Shown here piece by piece: positions 13,171 to 35,418 of a stretch of 64,000 bases of DNA (position 1 is its first letter; every line of letters begins with the position of its first letter). Where the stretch lies: assembly GCA_021613335.1 (NCBI GenBank), contig JAJTWR010000335.1, forward strand, positions 309,001 to 373,000. The letters run 5' to 3'. Both the position numbers and the translations under genes were made by a program. This DNA comes from Whitmania pigra. Lineage: Eukaryota > Annelida > Clitellata > Hirudinida > Haemopidae. The notes below the pieces were generated by a model that saw only the letters and a list, made by a program, of their open reading frames with translations, had not been told where the DNA came from and searched no databases.

Positions 13171-13873
13171 GGGTTTTGATGTTCGCGTTATCAATGGAAG
13201 ACATTTTGTAAAAAAAATTGCCAGTTTGGTTATTTCATTAGTTAAAGATTCTTTATCTGCCTGACAATAATGAAGAGAGAAAAATACAAATGGTAAACAT
13301 AACGCATAATTAATTACTCTTTAGGTGCTTTTTAAACTTTTTTTAGAAATTTTGAAGAATTTACATTAAAATTTTTTATTATTTAAGGAAGATTTAAGTG
13401 TTCAAACTAAATAAATACTGAAATGACAATGAAAGATTTATCAATTTTGAAAATACTATCACTTCCAACACTCTTATTATCTTCAGTTAAAATTTTCAAA
13501 ATCCATGCTCTTGTTTTTGGAAAAGCACCTTTCAGGAGGTACCTTGCTCTTAACATTCTAACTATATCTCTCCATAAAACTTTGTAATCGCTACCAATTT
13601 CAAGTTATGAATTTTTCTGAACAAAATGAAGTAGTGTGTTAGACCTGACTAAAATAATAATTTATGAGGATTTGAGGTACTAAAATGATCGGATACATTA
13701 GAAATATACAAAATAATAAAATTATGAAAGCTCGTATAAACACACAAAATTTAATTTAATAATTTTAAAAATAGAATTTATGGACTTTTATGCATTTTGT
13801 AGGATTTCCTTTATTTAAGAGCGAAGATTAACAATTGATTGCTTAATTGCTAACAAAGTTATATTTGCCGAAG

Positions 13874-18810
<4,937 letters not shown>

Positions 18811-18965
18811 AATATGAATTGGCACTTTCTGCTTTAGTAATTTAAAATTATTTTTTTTAATTTAGTTAATGATTTGTCATAACTTACACGCTTCTCGCGT
18901 AACATATTAGGATTTTATTATTGTGACATTGATTATACTATCCAACAAGAATGTTTATAAAAAAA

Positions 18966-19535
18966 TTAAATAAATTTAAGTCATAACACCCACGAAAAAG
19001 TTGGACACTGAAGTTTCAAGCGTCAACCGAAAGACCAGCAAAAGCAATTATGCGACGCTTTGCAGCCACTCACTCAGGCTATGATACTGCAGTCATCTAC
19101 TTTATCATTGTTTTTGTCATGCTTGCCTACTTTCTCTTCGGCTTTGTCCATGTCAACGCCATCGTTTTCATCATCATCATCGTTCTCATCGTCCTCATCG
19201 TCACCGACATACTCATCATTTTTGTCATCATCTCGACCTGAAGCTTCAAAAGTCAACTCGTTCAACAAGCTTTCTCTCCTTATTCTGAAATAGTGGTGAT
19301 GACAATTATGGTGGACCTGACAATGATGACCTTGGTGGCACTGGGCTAGGCCCTTTTCAGTTTTCTGGTTGGGGCTAGAGTTGCTCTGGAAGAAGTCCAC
19401 CTTGGTTTGGGGAGATCCAGGTAGTGCTGGATTTTGATCCCGAGTAGCAGGCGACCCGAGACGCAGGGAAGCGGCTATGCAAGACATGCCAGAGGAGATG
19501 TCGTCATCGTTTTCATTAGGAGGTTGAATGGATGT
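18966..19535. repeat. Dispersed repeat, copy D (gene-fragment-like)
   Basis: Second full copy of the element at 12478-12975. On the minus strand 19074-19487 is open for 137 codons: a Ser/Pro/Gln-rich part (SLRLGSPATRDQNPALPGSP), then RRESLLNELTFEASGRDDD and a very acidic tail. A TTTCAG followed by AAT lies between the two parts, like an intron-exon border, so this may be a retained or duplicated piece of a host gene. Confidence 0.7.
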
Positions 19536-19709
19536 GAGGAACTTCTGAGGAGTGAATATTCATAAGTCATTTAAATATTTACATCAGACTCGTTGGCGAA
19601 AAAAAAATTATTTATAGTATCAGAAGTACATTATAGCTAATATTCAAGAATTGCCAGTTGGAATTAAATAAAAAAAATGAAAAGAGGACTAATTAAACAT
19701 TTAAATGAG

Positions 19710-20868
19710 TTAAAGAACTTTTCGTATGGTCTGTCCTTGGCTACTACATAAGACATAGATGGCCGCAAGGAATATTGGCACGATGGAAGCCAGGCACAAT
19801 ATCCAACCGATGACGTCAGCCCAGAGGGGGTAGGAAACTCCCTTGTATTCGACTGGCCTGTACTGGACAAGGCTAAAAACCGCTACACACTGTCGGGATG
19901 TATGATTAATAATCGTGGAGTGTTTATTTGAATAATTAATAATCGATTAATTATATAGGGTGGGCCGAAAGTAGGGTTACTGTTAACACTTAGATGTTTA
20001 ATATTTATTATATTTAGTATACATCTAGACATTTATTTGCACACATTATATTTATATATTGGACATTTTAAGACATGAGTAAGTATATAGAATAAGGGTT
20101 AAGTATAATTTTTTTATAATTTATATCTAAAACGTTATTATGAACATGAAACAGATAATGAAATGGCTATATCCCTACTTTCATTAACCTGTACATTTTC
20201 ATTTCATCATTCGTGTAATCATTTTAAAATTAAGCTTATATTTGCATTACATGATCAGAAATGTAATGCCTCATTGTCTGCTTTGGCCGTTGTTCAAGAT
20301 GACCTTAACAAGGTCAAAGTTATTATAATAGACTAACGAATATCGTGCAGGGAGAGATGATTAGCCAGCATATTTTCCAGAACTTGTGAACTGGTCTCCC
20401 AAGCATGTCTGCAACATTCCTAGACATTCTTTTGTTTCCTTTGTTTCAAATTATAAATAAAATTAAAAATTATTTTAAAATTGACTTTTAACAATGGATT
20501 GCTAATAGTCAAGTGTTTAAGTCTTTTGGATTAGTTTAATTTTTAATTAACCAATTAAATATTAATTTAGTTAATTAAGCAATCCTTCTTACCGTAGAAC
20601 CAGTTGACAGCGGCACATTCGAATATGGCGATGATGAGGACGCTGAGCCCTGCACTGTAGTGGTCCATTAGTTGTAAGACGTACATGCCTCCCTGAACAA
20701 TTAATCGGCTCGATGTTGTCATACACAATGACAACAAGAAATACATTTAATTATTGTTATTATGTAATTGCTATTATTTTTATTCTTGTCGTAAAATTAA
20801 TAATAATAATAACAATAAGTACCACAGAAGCAACTACGATTATGTTATTACATAATAACAATAATTAA

Positions 20869-20913
<45 letters not shown>

Positions 20914-23900
20914 TGTTGTTGTTGATGTTGTCATAACAACCTGGGTTGTCATGGGAACGCCGGCAACGAAGAAGAGCGAGCAGAGTGCAGCCGTGGTGAT
21001 GAATCTGATCTTCGGGTTGAGTCCGAACCTCGGAAATTCATCCACGAAACCCGTGACCACAGTTTCAATGAGGACCATCTGACAGTTAACAAGTTAACAA
21101 TCAATTATTAATGATAAACAATGAATGATTGACTAATTAGATGCTGATTATAATAACACTTAATTAGAATTATTGTACGTTAATTAGAATTATTGTACGT
21201 TAATTATAATTATTACGTTAATTATTATAATAATTACAATAACATTACATGTTGGCGTGCAGGATAGCCGAACGGGTTACGTGCCTGCATACGGCGGTAA
21301 TGGCAACGGTCGTAATGTGTCGTGTTCGAAACCCAGCCTGCACTGCCGCCAGCGCCCTTGGGAAGGAGCGCTATATAAATGGTTACAAGAAGCGCCTCTG
21401 ACGCTATGCGTATGGCGCTATATAAATGAAGTTACAATTACAATTACAATGTAACTTTATTATAAATGTATTTATTATTTAGTTAAATATTAGCACCTCT
21501 GACGCTACGCACATGGCGCTTTATAAATTTATTATTATTATTACTATTATTGTTATTATAACATTAATTACAATAATATATGTAACTCAATTATAACTAC
21601 GATTATTATTACGGTAATCATTATAATTATAATAGTAATATATCATCTTAACCTACCTGGCTACCAACTCCCAGCAAAAAAATCATGAAAAAGAAAAGAA
21701 TGGCCCAGACTGGAGCCAGAGGCATCTTGCTTAAGGCGCCTGGATAAACTATGAAGGCAAGTCCTGGCCCTGATGACGACGATAACGATGATGATGACGA
21801 TGATGATGATGATCGTTATAATTATGGTGCTGACGATGACTATGAAGGTCGAATTTTGTGTCGACAAAATAAAAATTTCAATTACAGAAGTTAAAAATAC
21901 CAATTGACCTGATTGGATGACCTTCTCCACCGGCAATCCCTGCACCTGAGCCATGTGACCAATCACGGCGAAGACAGCAACACCGGCATACATCGAGGTG
22001 AAGAAGCTAATGATGTTGATGATTATGGCGTCTCTGCAACGACAGTGACGATGTGGACGACGATGACGATTATGATGGCTATGACAATGAAGATTATGAT
22101 GACCACGACGATGACTTTTGACGATGGCGATGAAGATGAAGATGATAACAATGGAAACCTATAGCAATCGTGATGGAACGTATTGTAGCTGGCCATTGTT
22201 ATCATTCCACCCCATGCCAGACTCGTGGAGTAGAAAAGTTGAGTGGCAGCCTGGAACCACACCTGGAAAGGTAGATTAAAATCGCTGTTATCCATTCATC
22301 CGATAGTCCATCCATCCATCCGTCCATATGTCTGTCCACTTGTTCGTACATTCCTTCATCGGCCATTGTTATACCCCACTTATCTATCCAGTAATCCATT
22401 CAGTCCCGATATCTTATAAATGCCAACATTCGTTATCGTCGTCGTCATCATCATCATCATCACCAAGGGCAACGTCATTTCCTGCTGTCGTCACCAAATC
22501 TCAGTTCCATCTATAAATGAGAAGTCATCGTCAAAGGCAGGATTGTAGAAACGTGTTTGGAATTCCTGTTTGCATAATTTACACCGGCTCAATATCTTTT
22601 TGTCCACCAATCAGATTGGGCTGGAATTAAGTTTCGTTTTCCGAAATTTCCGACTCATGAGATGATTTCTCTCAATTTTTGGATTTCAAGACGATGGATG
22701 ATGCGATGCGTAAAGATTCAAAGTCATCGACGTCGACGTCGTCGTCGTCATCAATATCACCATCATCGTCATCGTCGTCATCATCGTCATCATCATCACC
22801 ATCATCGTCATCATCATCACCATCATCGTCATCATCGTCATCATCAGCACTATTTATAATAATTTATAAAATAAAATAAATTATCAGCTCACATCGGGAT
22901 TGAGTAGCTTGCTCCATTTGGGTGTGATGAAGTAAACGATGCCGTTGTACGCCCCCGTCAATAAAGAACCCCTCACCACGAGGATGGTCAGCATTATGTA
23001 GGGGAAGATGGCCGTGAAGTAGGCCACCTGAGATAACGAATTTCAATCACTCGTTCGATCGATCGATCGATCAATCAATCAACCAATTAGTTAATTAAGT
23101 CATTTTTATTCATCTTAGAATAACAATAAAAACAATTACACATATTTCAATAATTTTATATAATAATTAGAGTTAAAATAATTATTAATTATAATAATAT
23201 ATATTAACGATGTTTGTATGGACGTATTATATTTACAACGCTTTAAAAAAAAAGTTTTTAAAAGAAAAGTCGACATCAAAGTTTCCATCCACTTGAACAC
23301 GGAAGACTGGTTCTCTCTTCTCTTTTTTATCTCTCCATCATCGTCATCGTCATCTCTCTCTTATGTCCTCTCTTTACCCTTCAAACACTCATTAATAAAC
23401 TGCTCGAAGACAGCATCTTTGACATCAATGGCGGATGGTGTCACCCTCGAGACGATGACGACGACGACGACGATGAAGATAAAAGCTTGCACGAGTGATG
23501 TCCTTGCCATGGTTACAGCTTGGAGAGGGAAGGATGAGGTGGGAAAGTAATTAAGAACTTCTGATTAGGGCATGCCTCTGTAAGTGTGGCAAACAGAGAT
23601 AACCCATCCTGGACAAACAAGAGTACCACTTCAAGACGATAGACTTCTCCATCCAGCACCGAGGTATTAATAGTAATGCTTTTGAATTCCCAGGCCCTTA
23701 AATGAGGAATCCAAGTTATGAGGTTGGAGCCCTTCGCGTTGCTTGCGGGTCAAAATAGGAGTGGAAATAGGGGGGGGGGGGGGAATGACTGATGGCGTAC
23801 TGTTGATGATGATATTACGGTCGAAATGGTGACACTGATGACGATGATGACGACGACAGGGACCATGGCGATGGGGATGATAATGGCATGGGGACGTCTA

Positions 23901-24664
23901 CGGGATATTACCCGTTGGAATTAAATGTCACTTTAGCTCGTTAGTTGTTGTGTCGCAGGAGCTTTTAGGAACGATTAAGAATCAATTCAGAGGTGACGTC
24001 TCGAATGAGAGTTTAACAACACTCTAATCGAATGATTAAAAAATCTAAATAATTATAAATTAATTAAACTGGAAATCATTGTCATCAGAAGAAGTTCGAT
24101 CGTTATCACCGTCGTAATCATCATCATCATCATCGTCGTCATCGCCGTAATTACCAGGACCACTGGTCTTGACAATAACAACAAAATTTAACTTTGAACA
24201 ACCAAATACGAAGGACATACGTCGATACAACAAAGTCATCATCGCAGTCTTCGTCATCATCTTCTAAAAGCGTCTTTTTGAGGATTCAGATGATGAAACG
24301 ATATTGTTTTTAATTTAAAAAAAAAATATTTCTTTCTTACTTTCCATGGAAACACTTAAGGTGTCTCATGAATCGGTAAAAAAAAAAAAAAGGAAGTTTC
24401 ATTTCTATTAATGGTTTGCTTTCGGTTTCTTTTGCGTTTTGGAATTTCTCCGCTACGGCATGGAAGGTGGGTGGGGCAATTAGTCAAATGCACCAACCAA
24501 AAGTTGTGGTACTTTCATACCAGGAACGGATTGGTCTTAGAATGCAAAAAACTTTACTAACAACTTTCGAAACATTATTCTTATGAATGGTTACTGGGTT
24601 CATTTGACTATGTGCCAATCTTGACATTCACATGTTGTTGTTATTATTATTATATTATTATATA

Positions 24665-24726
<62 letters not shown>

Positions 24727-24787
24727 TATTATTATTATATTATTATTATTATATTATTATTATATTATTATTATTATTATATTATTA

Positions 24788-24849
<62 letters not shown>

Positions 24850-24866
24850 TATTATTATTATTATTA

Positions 24867-24932
<66 letters not shown>

Positions 24933-27800
24933 CGTGCAGATCAAGATTCCACGGACAATTAATTAGGAAAAACATTGACGATGGTTTAATATTTCCCGGT
25001 TTAATTGTACCTTTAAAAATAATGTAGTAATCAGAATAATTGCAATTCATATCATAATTTCCAGAACTGCATTTGTTGCTTTGATGTTTTGTTTTCATTT
25101 CTGTTTCGTGTTGATAAACATTTTTCTTCGAGAATAGAGGGGCGTGTTCGTGAGAAATCAGAGTTTGAAAATAAAATTGGCCTGTTTTTCTGTTTCATCT
25201 CAGGCAGACAAAAAACGTTTTTCCAGATGGAGCTGTTTTTAGTTACAGTTTTATTTTTTATGATGAGACTGGTTTCTACTGCGAACCTAGGTTTTAAATG
25301 ACCTTTTCTTTTCGTCTCGTGTTTGAAACTCTTGAAGGGCATCGTGTCCAAAATAATAAATTCATCTCCTTTGAAGTCAAGTATCTGTTTCCATAGAAAC
25401 AGTGCTTCACTTCTTTGCTCTGTTCGATGCATCATCATCTGACTCAATGGGAAGAGCATTATTTGGGTTCCAGTAAATGATCTCCCTACCCCAACATAAT
25501 CACAACAAATCTTTTAATGGCTTGACATGGAGCAATCAAAGGGTAGAATTTGTATTGAGGTTGCTAATTCTAAATGCTCTGCTTTGAGTGAGACGCTTTT
25601 AATTTAATTAAAAAACCAGCAAATGTTACAAAAACGTTTGCAACTTCACCTTCCCAGTTGATTTGATTCCTCTGCAGACGAACATGGTGATGCAGAACCA
25701 CGACAAAAATGACGTTAAGCACAGATGCCATTGAACGGAGCCCAAGTTCTGAATATCGATGTCGTCTGTTTCTTGAAGGACGGCCAATCTGGAAAGAATT
25801 TAAAAGCGCAAAATGTTGCACGGAAATGATTTTAAATGTTTTTTTATAAAAAAAAATTGAAACATTAAAATTAAAATATTTTCAATTAAAATCTCTAATT
25901 ACATTTTTGACTCTACTGTATTATAAAATATTTTATTGGCTTGATAAATTTAGCTTTAAAATAACACCCCATCTCTTGAAAATACTCTAGCTGGACTAAT
26001 CTTGGTAGCTGCATTTATTCGAAAAAATACATGTTTAAAGAAATACTACGTTTAAAATTGTTTCTCGTAAATATCTTAACATTAATATAAACTCTTACGA
26101 AACTTTCCATTCCTAAAATTCACGAGGTAAAAAAATAAATCTAAAATTTAAGCAAAAAAACACTAATGCATAATTTAAAAAACTTTTGAAGAAAGTTTCA
26201 TAAATTATTTCTCGTATTTGCATCAAGACACCTAAAATATTCTTCGGTTGGAGACGTGTGAACGACCATTGTTGACGAATGCGATGTTGTCGTCTGCGCC
26301 TGTGATGTCGGGAGCGGGAGGGTCGATTCGTTCGTATACGTTTCCTGTTTATCTTCGGCGTAACCTTAGAATTTTAAAATTAAATGTTTTGCCTTTTTTT
26401 GTCAAGACTGCCATAGCAATTGAAATTGGTTGAATTTCAAATAATGTTCTTAGTATCGTCGAGAATGAAACATACCAGCATAGCAATGGTTTGTGTTCCA
26501 CAGATTTTCACAATTCGACCATGGCAATGAAGAGGTCAGTGAAGCGTACATGTAATACAGGGCCAGAGAGATGATGAGGTTGTAATAAGTACACACGAGT
26601 GCATTCAGTACAGTGTGTCCTATTCCTATGCCTAAAAAGTTATAATAATGTAATATTTCAATTCTTATGTTAGACTAAATGTTGTGTGTTCGTTAATAAA
26701 ATTTAGAGAGAATGGCTAAGCAAATGATCAATGAGCTACACGTATGGAGTAGAAAAAAACTTCATTGGATTTTAAAATTTTTTGCACTGAAGCGATGAAT
26801 TGGGAATTTTGAGAACCTATGTGAGAAGGCTTTAAAAATTGTTATAGACAGAACTTTAAATAAGTAAATTATAATAAGCTTCAGTGAAGGAATTGAGGAA
26901 ATAAATGAAAGTCATAGTTATAAACTTAGTAAAAATATTTGAGACTCGAAAGAAAAATTATTTTTGAAGTTACATTTCACACCAACTCGGACATACTGAG
27001 TTATTGAAATTTCCAGATTCATGTTTCATTTATTTATTCCCCGAGCAGTCATTGTCTTACCTTGCAGGAGAGGACATATTTGTTTGAAGATTGAGAGGCT
27101 ACCGACTCCAAAGTATTGCCCGATGCTGTACTCCATAAATAATAAAGGAGCTCCGATGATCATCATCATAATCGTGTAGGGAATGATGAATGCCCCTGAA
27201 GGATTTTAGGTGCGATTTTATTTTGGTACATTGAAGTGTGAATAAAATACACATGAATGACAGCTTCCTAAAAAAATATAATAATAACCAGAATAATTCA
27301 ATAATTTCGAAATCTCTTTATTTCTGGCTGATTCGGTTTCTTTTGATGATTACATTATTTAGATTCGAAACAGCGCAAAGATTTCAAAGAAAAAAATTGT
27401 TTTTAAATTTACCTCCGCCGTTTTTATAGCACAGATACGGAAACCGCCAGACATTTCCGAGGCCAACGCAATAACCGACACAAGTCATCATAAATTCAGT
27501 CGATGACGACCATACATTCCTTTTTGACTCCCCACCTGAGTCAGATCTCCTGAACTTTGGACTCGCTACCCCATCAACCATACCCGACTTGTGTCTCTGC
27601 TTAGTCCCCTTGTTATCCACTTCCAAAGAGACCACGAAAATGTCTTTCTGATTGACTGCATCGTTAACGTCATCGAATCGAACCTCTTTGGTTTTTCCAG
27701 ACGCCCGCCTCGACAGACTGACCTGTTCGGAATCAAGAGCTTTATCAGGTGAGTTGTTTTCGGCGGGAACCGATCTTCGCTGGCACAAGTTTCCCAACAT
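19710..27800 (-). CDS. SLC6-like: SLC6 sodium- and chloride-dependent amino-acid/neurotransmitter transporter
   Basis: Twelve-TM plasma-membrane symporter. Exons, 5' to 3' on minus: 27413-27800, 27061-27195, 26476-26631, 26232-26364, 25650-25788, 22893-23027, 22159-22262, 21909-22033, 21657-21769, 20941-21078, 20593-20692, 20338-20438 and 19710-19889; 1947 nt, 648 aa. TM1 reads [20 protein letters not shown]: the position that is Asp in monoamine carriers is Gly, pointing to an amino-acid substrate. TM6 is [16 protein letters not shown], closest in feel to glycine/ATB0,+ carriers. EL2 keeps the paired cysteines ([11 protein letters not shown]) and is Thr/Ser-rich before SPTEEYF. The TM11 exon (20338-20438) was found by phase and the [14 protein letters not shown] motif. 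The ATG at 27800 follows an in-frame stop; an upstream 5' exon joining at 27807 is possible. The exact substrate is not decidable. Confidence 0.93.
20867..20912. repeat. (ATT)n microsatellite in an SLC6 intron
   Basis: Pure ATT run of about 46 bp ending some 30 bp from the exon boundary at 20941. Confidence 0.9.
21252..21450 (+). mobile_element. tRNA-derived SINE
   Basis: The 5' part has tRNA-like pol III promoter boxes: A box TAGCCGAACGG at 21265-21275 and B box GTGTTCGAAACCC around 21322-21334, spaced as in class II-like tRNA genes. The 3' part is a hairpin-forming module (AGCGCC, CTCTG, ACGC-TAT-GCGT, GGCGCT, then ATATAAAT) followed by a TTACAA-rich tail. It lies in the SLC6 intron between the exons starting at 21078 and ending at 21657. 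The same 3' module ends a LINE fragment at 38605-38873. Confidence 0.8.
21491..21560 (+). mobile_element. Second copy of the SINE/LINE 3' tail with ATT tail
   Basis: Contains GCACCTCTGACGCTACGC and ATGGCGCTTTATAAATTT followed by ATT repeats. Only the 3' module is present, without a tRNA-like head. Confidence 0.75.
23028..25649. other. Largest SLC6 intron, 2.6 kb, no exon seen
   Basis: Contains a 14-base G run (23770-23783), several GAT/GAC microsatellites and the ATT array at 24645-24932. The flanking exons join in phase (KSTGK then VAYFTA), so no coding exon is expected inside. Confidence 0.75.
24645..24932. repeat. (ATT)n microsatellite with TAT interruptions
   Basis: About 290 bp of ATT repeats with periodic loss of one base (TATATT interruptions), indicating repeated duplication of an interrupted unit. 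The Tyr/Ile/Leu-rich open frames here are artefacts. Confidence 0.95.
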
Positions 27801-29335
27801 ATTCTGCAACTTTTATTTGAGCCTATGAATTAAATGCTATTCTTCTAGTAATTTCGACTTTGTGGGGAGAATTAGATCAAATATCAGCTTCAATTTCCAA
27901 AGTCGGTTCCTGTCATATTAGATGTCTTTCGCCTCGTCTGACCCAAGAGAGAACATTTAAATTTTCCTTTCCGTCGTGCACGGGTTTAGCTTTATAGGGA
28001 TCCATCCGAGTTAGGTAAGGAGCGCGTGGTTCTGATGATGATGGTCGCAGATGAAGCTCCTGAAAGACAGGACTTTGTTGTTTTTAAGTCGCCTCACTAT
28101 TTTATCGCCTGTATGACCTTCCTGAAAGTTTATGTTCTCCCTAGAGCAGTTCTCATAAATGTTCATTTACTATGCAATGGCATGACTCAAGATCGAATCG
28201 ATTTCAGTTTTAAATGATTTGGTGAAAAGAAATTTTCTAAAAAATCTGTTGGAATCTTGCATTGATAAAAATTTCTTTCAACGCATTTAAACCAGGCATG
28301 TCGAGATCGGGAAAGTGGTTATTGAGGTTTTAATGTCCTCCCCGCGAGTAACTATCTATTTTGGACAATTCTGACTCAGCAACAAGGTAGTCTTGATAAA
28401 GGTATGATGTGGATATTTTGAATTTAAATACATTATTTTGAATTTAAATACAATAAATAGATATTAATTGAGATTAAGTGGGTCGTAAGGACCTCTCACC
28501 TCGTCGCCCTAATGGATTTCGAATTTTCCTCTGCAGTGAAAAAGAATTTTTCAAGTGGAGTTTTAAGACATTCGGTGAAAAATTTCTAGGTTATTCTTTT
28601 TTTTTTTTATTTCATTTCACATTTCAAAAACACATAAATCAGAAAAAAACTTTGTTATCGGGAAAAGCTTCGCTCCGTATAAAACGACTTTCGACAGAGG
28701 AATGTGCACCCATCTCTTGCGTGGTCGTGAGATTTGAACTCTCACAATTAATATTTTCCGATATTAACATTTCTTAGGCGGCAAGAACCATCCATTTTCA
28801 AGCTTCAAAGCAAACAATGAGAAAGAGTCAAGCAGTTTAAATGTTTAGAAGCTGTTTGGAAGTACAAACAATGGATGATAAGAAGCAGTCAGGCATGGAA
28901 AAGCAGATTCTAGAGGATGGAGAATCTATTGCTGTGAAGCGCCTCTAAGTGTGAAGGCTCTTTATAGAGGAAAGAATGTTTTGTATTAACATCAACACAT
29001 ATGATCTTAGGATGACTGTTTTCGATGGCCAGACGACTGATGCTGAGCGAGAGTCTTTCGAAGCAAATGTAATATCAATTACAGTGGAGAACGATTATTT
29101 CCCACGTGAGTAAGATGAGTTAACGACGCATCTGCGTCTTCAGCAACGCCTCGAGTTTACTATTATCATAATTTGAATCCCATAACAAAACAACTAAAGT
29201 AATTATGCACGTTATAATAATTTATCTCTCGGCAATAATATCAACTCGACTCTGACGACAACTCTCTAGTTGATCCAATTTTGACGACAATTCCTTCATC
29301 CATTCAAAATTAAGGACGGATGGGCACAGCGATCT
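27801..29335. other. Intergenic region between SLC6 and the Rab32-like gene
   Basis: About 1.5 kb. It should contain the SLC6 promoter and the Rab 3' UTR. A tRNA T-arm-like palindrome lies at 28727-28745 (minus orientation). Small open frames at 28026 and 28478 lack homology or splice support. Confidence 0.5.
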
Positions 29336-33068
<3,733 letters not shown>

Positions 33069-35418
33069 CTGAGTTGAAGTTGTTGTCAATTATGAATTAT
33101 CAAAGTAATCAAATGTTAATAACAAAAAAAAATAAACTGCCTTCCAAGGCGATGGTTAACAAACGAATATTCAAAAACATGCCAGGAAGCTTAAATGAAT
33201 AGAAAATGAATTGAATAGAAATTTATTATTGAAAAATGAAATTGTAAACTAGAATATTTTTAACATGAAATTAAATAAATCAATGTCGATGCACATGACT
33301 CTTGTAGGCAGATTAATCAATTGTTAAACAAAATAGTTGAACTAGTCCGAAACCATCTGCAGTCATTCATCACTTGAAAGTGTTTCTGTGAAATTTCCAA
33401 TCACAAACTTTCTCAAACAGAAAATCAAGGAAGTTCTTCAAAGCGTTAAAAATGCTGAAACATTGACCAAGCCTCATCAAAGTATACTTTTTGATGTTGA
33501 TGTTGTTAGTCACAAGAAAAACCGATTTTTAGTTTTTTATTTTTTAAAGTTTTATGTTTTATGTTGGCTTCATCGTAATTCTGAATTTGTGTCATCTTGC
33601 GTGCTTTCGAAAGGTTTTCAGAAAGTAACGAGAAACAGTAAACAAAAAAAAAGAATCAGTACCCATCTCTTTTAAAGGGTTACGTAATCACGTAATCTGC
33701 CATATTGTGTCAGGAATGAAGTAACATCATCATCATCGTCATCATCATCGTCATCATCATCATCGTCGTCGTCGTTATCGTCGTTATCAGGATCGTAATC
33801 ATCATTCAATAGAATCATTTATTCAACGAAAACCGATTGAAACATGAAACTATTTCATTTCAAGCTGATTATTTATTAACATAGATCATCAGATAATTTC
33901 GTCTGCCCTCATTTATAAAACCATTAAACAACCAGTAACAGGAATGAATCTGACTCTGAATCTGAATCTAATTCTCGTGTAAAAACGCGGACACTGAAAA
34001 GAGATTGGATTCCATCGCATCTTACGATTAATAAGCATGTGACTGCAAAATCGCTTAAATTAAAAGGAACTAGCGGCTAAAAACATGTGTATTTGTTGGA
34101 GACTGCAAACAATAAACAGCAAATTAAAAATAAACTAAGTAGCTGGTTCTTGAAACCGTTGAAGGTAAAACAATGAAAGACAAAACTTGCATCTTAAAGC
34201 TAACCTGGCTCGTAAAGACGATAACTCTTTGGACGGAATGTTTAAAAGACAGATTACTAATGTCTCGTGACAAGTCCTAAACTCCAAATTAATCTGGAAT
34301 TTATAAGAAAATTGATTTCGGTCACTCCATAGATTGCCACCCAGACTGATTTATTTGGCAAATTCTGACAATTCTGGGCCTTTTGAGTCCAAAATACGAG
34401 AAGTGTACAACAAAGTTCATGTGATTGCCAATAAGAACTCTGTAATGTTCTTGTAGCAGGCTACTTAAAAACTTTCAGAGCTATTATTAGCTCACGATGC
34501 TATTGGCCGGATTCAAGGCTTGTTTGCATAATGTATTTCAATGAGCAAAATTTCCTGTTAGGCTTTGTCAAAGCATAATTAGGTCTTTAGTTCGGATTTG
34601 GAGGACTGAAAATTCTCATTCCGTCGCCAAGTTGGTCGCACGTTTGGAAATTAAGAATTAGCATAACGTTGCCTATTTAGAATTAACGCTTTAATTTAGA
34701 ATTAACGATTTAATTTAGAATTAACGATTTAATTTAGAATTAACGATTTAATTTAGAATTAACTCTTTTATTTAGAATTCATCGCTTATTCCGATTTCAC
34801 AGTTGAAATGAGATTTGATGTCGTTTTTTTAAAGAAGAAAGCAACCTTTGTTCTTGAATACATTGGTTTGGTTTTGTTGGAAGCCACGAAGGACTGCCAA
34901 ACGTGACAAAGTGACCCTGACGAGTTGCGTTCTGTAACACTTACCTCATATTTTATTCGCATGCCTTGGCTAGGCTGGACTAGATATTTCTGGTTACTAA
35001 TATTTTATTTATTCAATTTTTTTAGATATTCCATTTCATTCAAGTTTAATTATGTCAGACAATTATTTTGCATTTTAATAAATATTTAAGATGGATTTTT
35101 TTCCATTGAAGTTTATTTTAAGACAACCCTTACACCAACCACATATATACCACTCCCAATCATTAATTTTAATAGTTTTGTTAATTAAATCATTAAAATT
35201 CGTCGATTCTCACGAACATCGAGAACCTTAGATCTTGACCACGACAAGCTGACAGAATCAAACTTTATCGTGTAATCGGGCAAATAATGAAACTAATTAA
35301 AGCAACATGTAATAAGTTTTAGCAGGTTAGCAAGTCTTTAACCAAAAATAAGTTGACACTATCGCATGTCACATGCAATAACTGGTAGCTTATTTTGGTT
35401 CACCACTCCGGCCATTTC
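33069..35418. other. Intergenic region upstream of the Rab gene
   Basis: About 2.35 kb, AT-rich, between two minus-strand genes. Contains an ATC microsatellite near 33727-33780 and a 19-bp minisatellite at 34677-34775. The 95-codon frame at 33388-33675 has no recognisable domain and is not called. Confidence 0.5.
34677..34775. repeat. 19-bp minisatellite, about five copies
   Basis: Tandem GAATTAACGATTTAATTTA units with minor variants. Confidence 0.9.

Larger units (their letters stand above)
11233..13873. other. Intergenic region with minisatellite and dispersed repeat
   Basis: About 2.6 kb without a recognised gene. It includes the TUT4/7 3' UTR, a 26-bp minisatellite (11331-11461), an ATC microsatellite (11916-11946), a dispersed repeat (12478-13170) and AT-rich sequence upstream of the unassigned gene at 13874. 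Confidence 0.6.

Noticed and set aside
19890..20592. Apparent loss of the TM11 exon of the SLC6 transporter
   Set aside because: The exon was found at 20338-20438 on closer reading, with an AAG acceptor and correct phase.
23061..23086. GATC tetranucleotide run
   Set aside because: Short simple repeat, not a regulatory array.
28026..28777. Open frames of 63 and 99 codons
   Set aside because: No domain, no splice context, biased composition.
33388..33675. 95-codon plus-strand frame
   Set aside because: No homology recognised and no codon or splice support; probably chance in AT-rich DNA.
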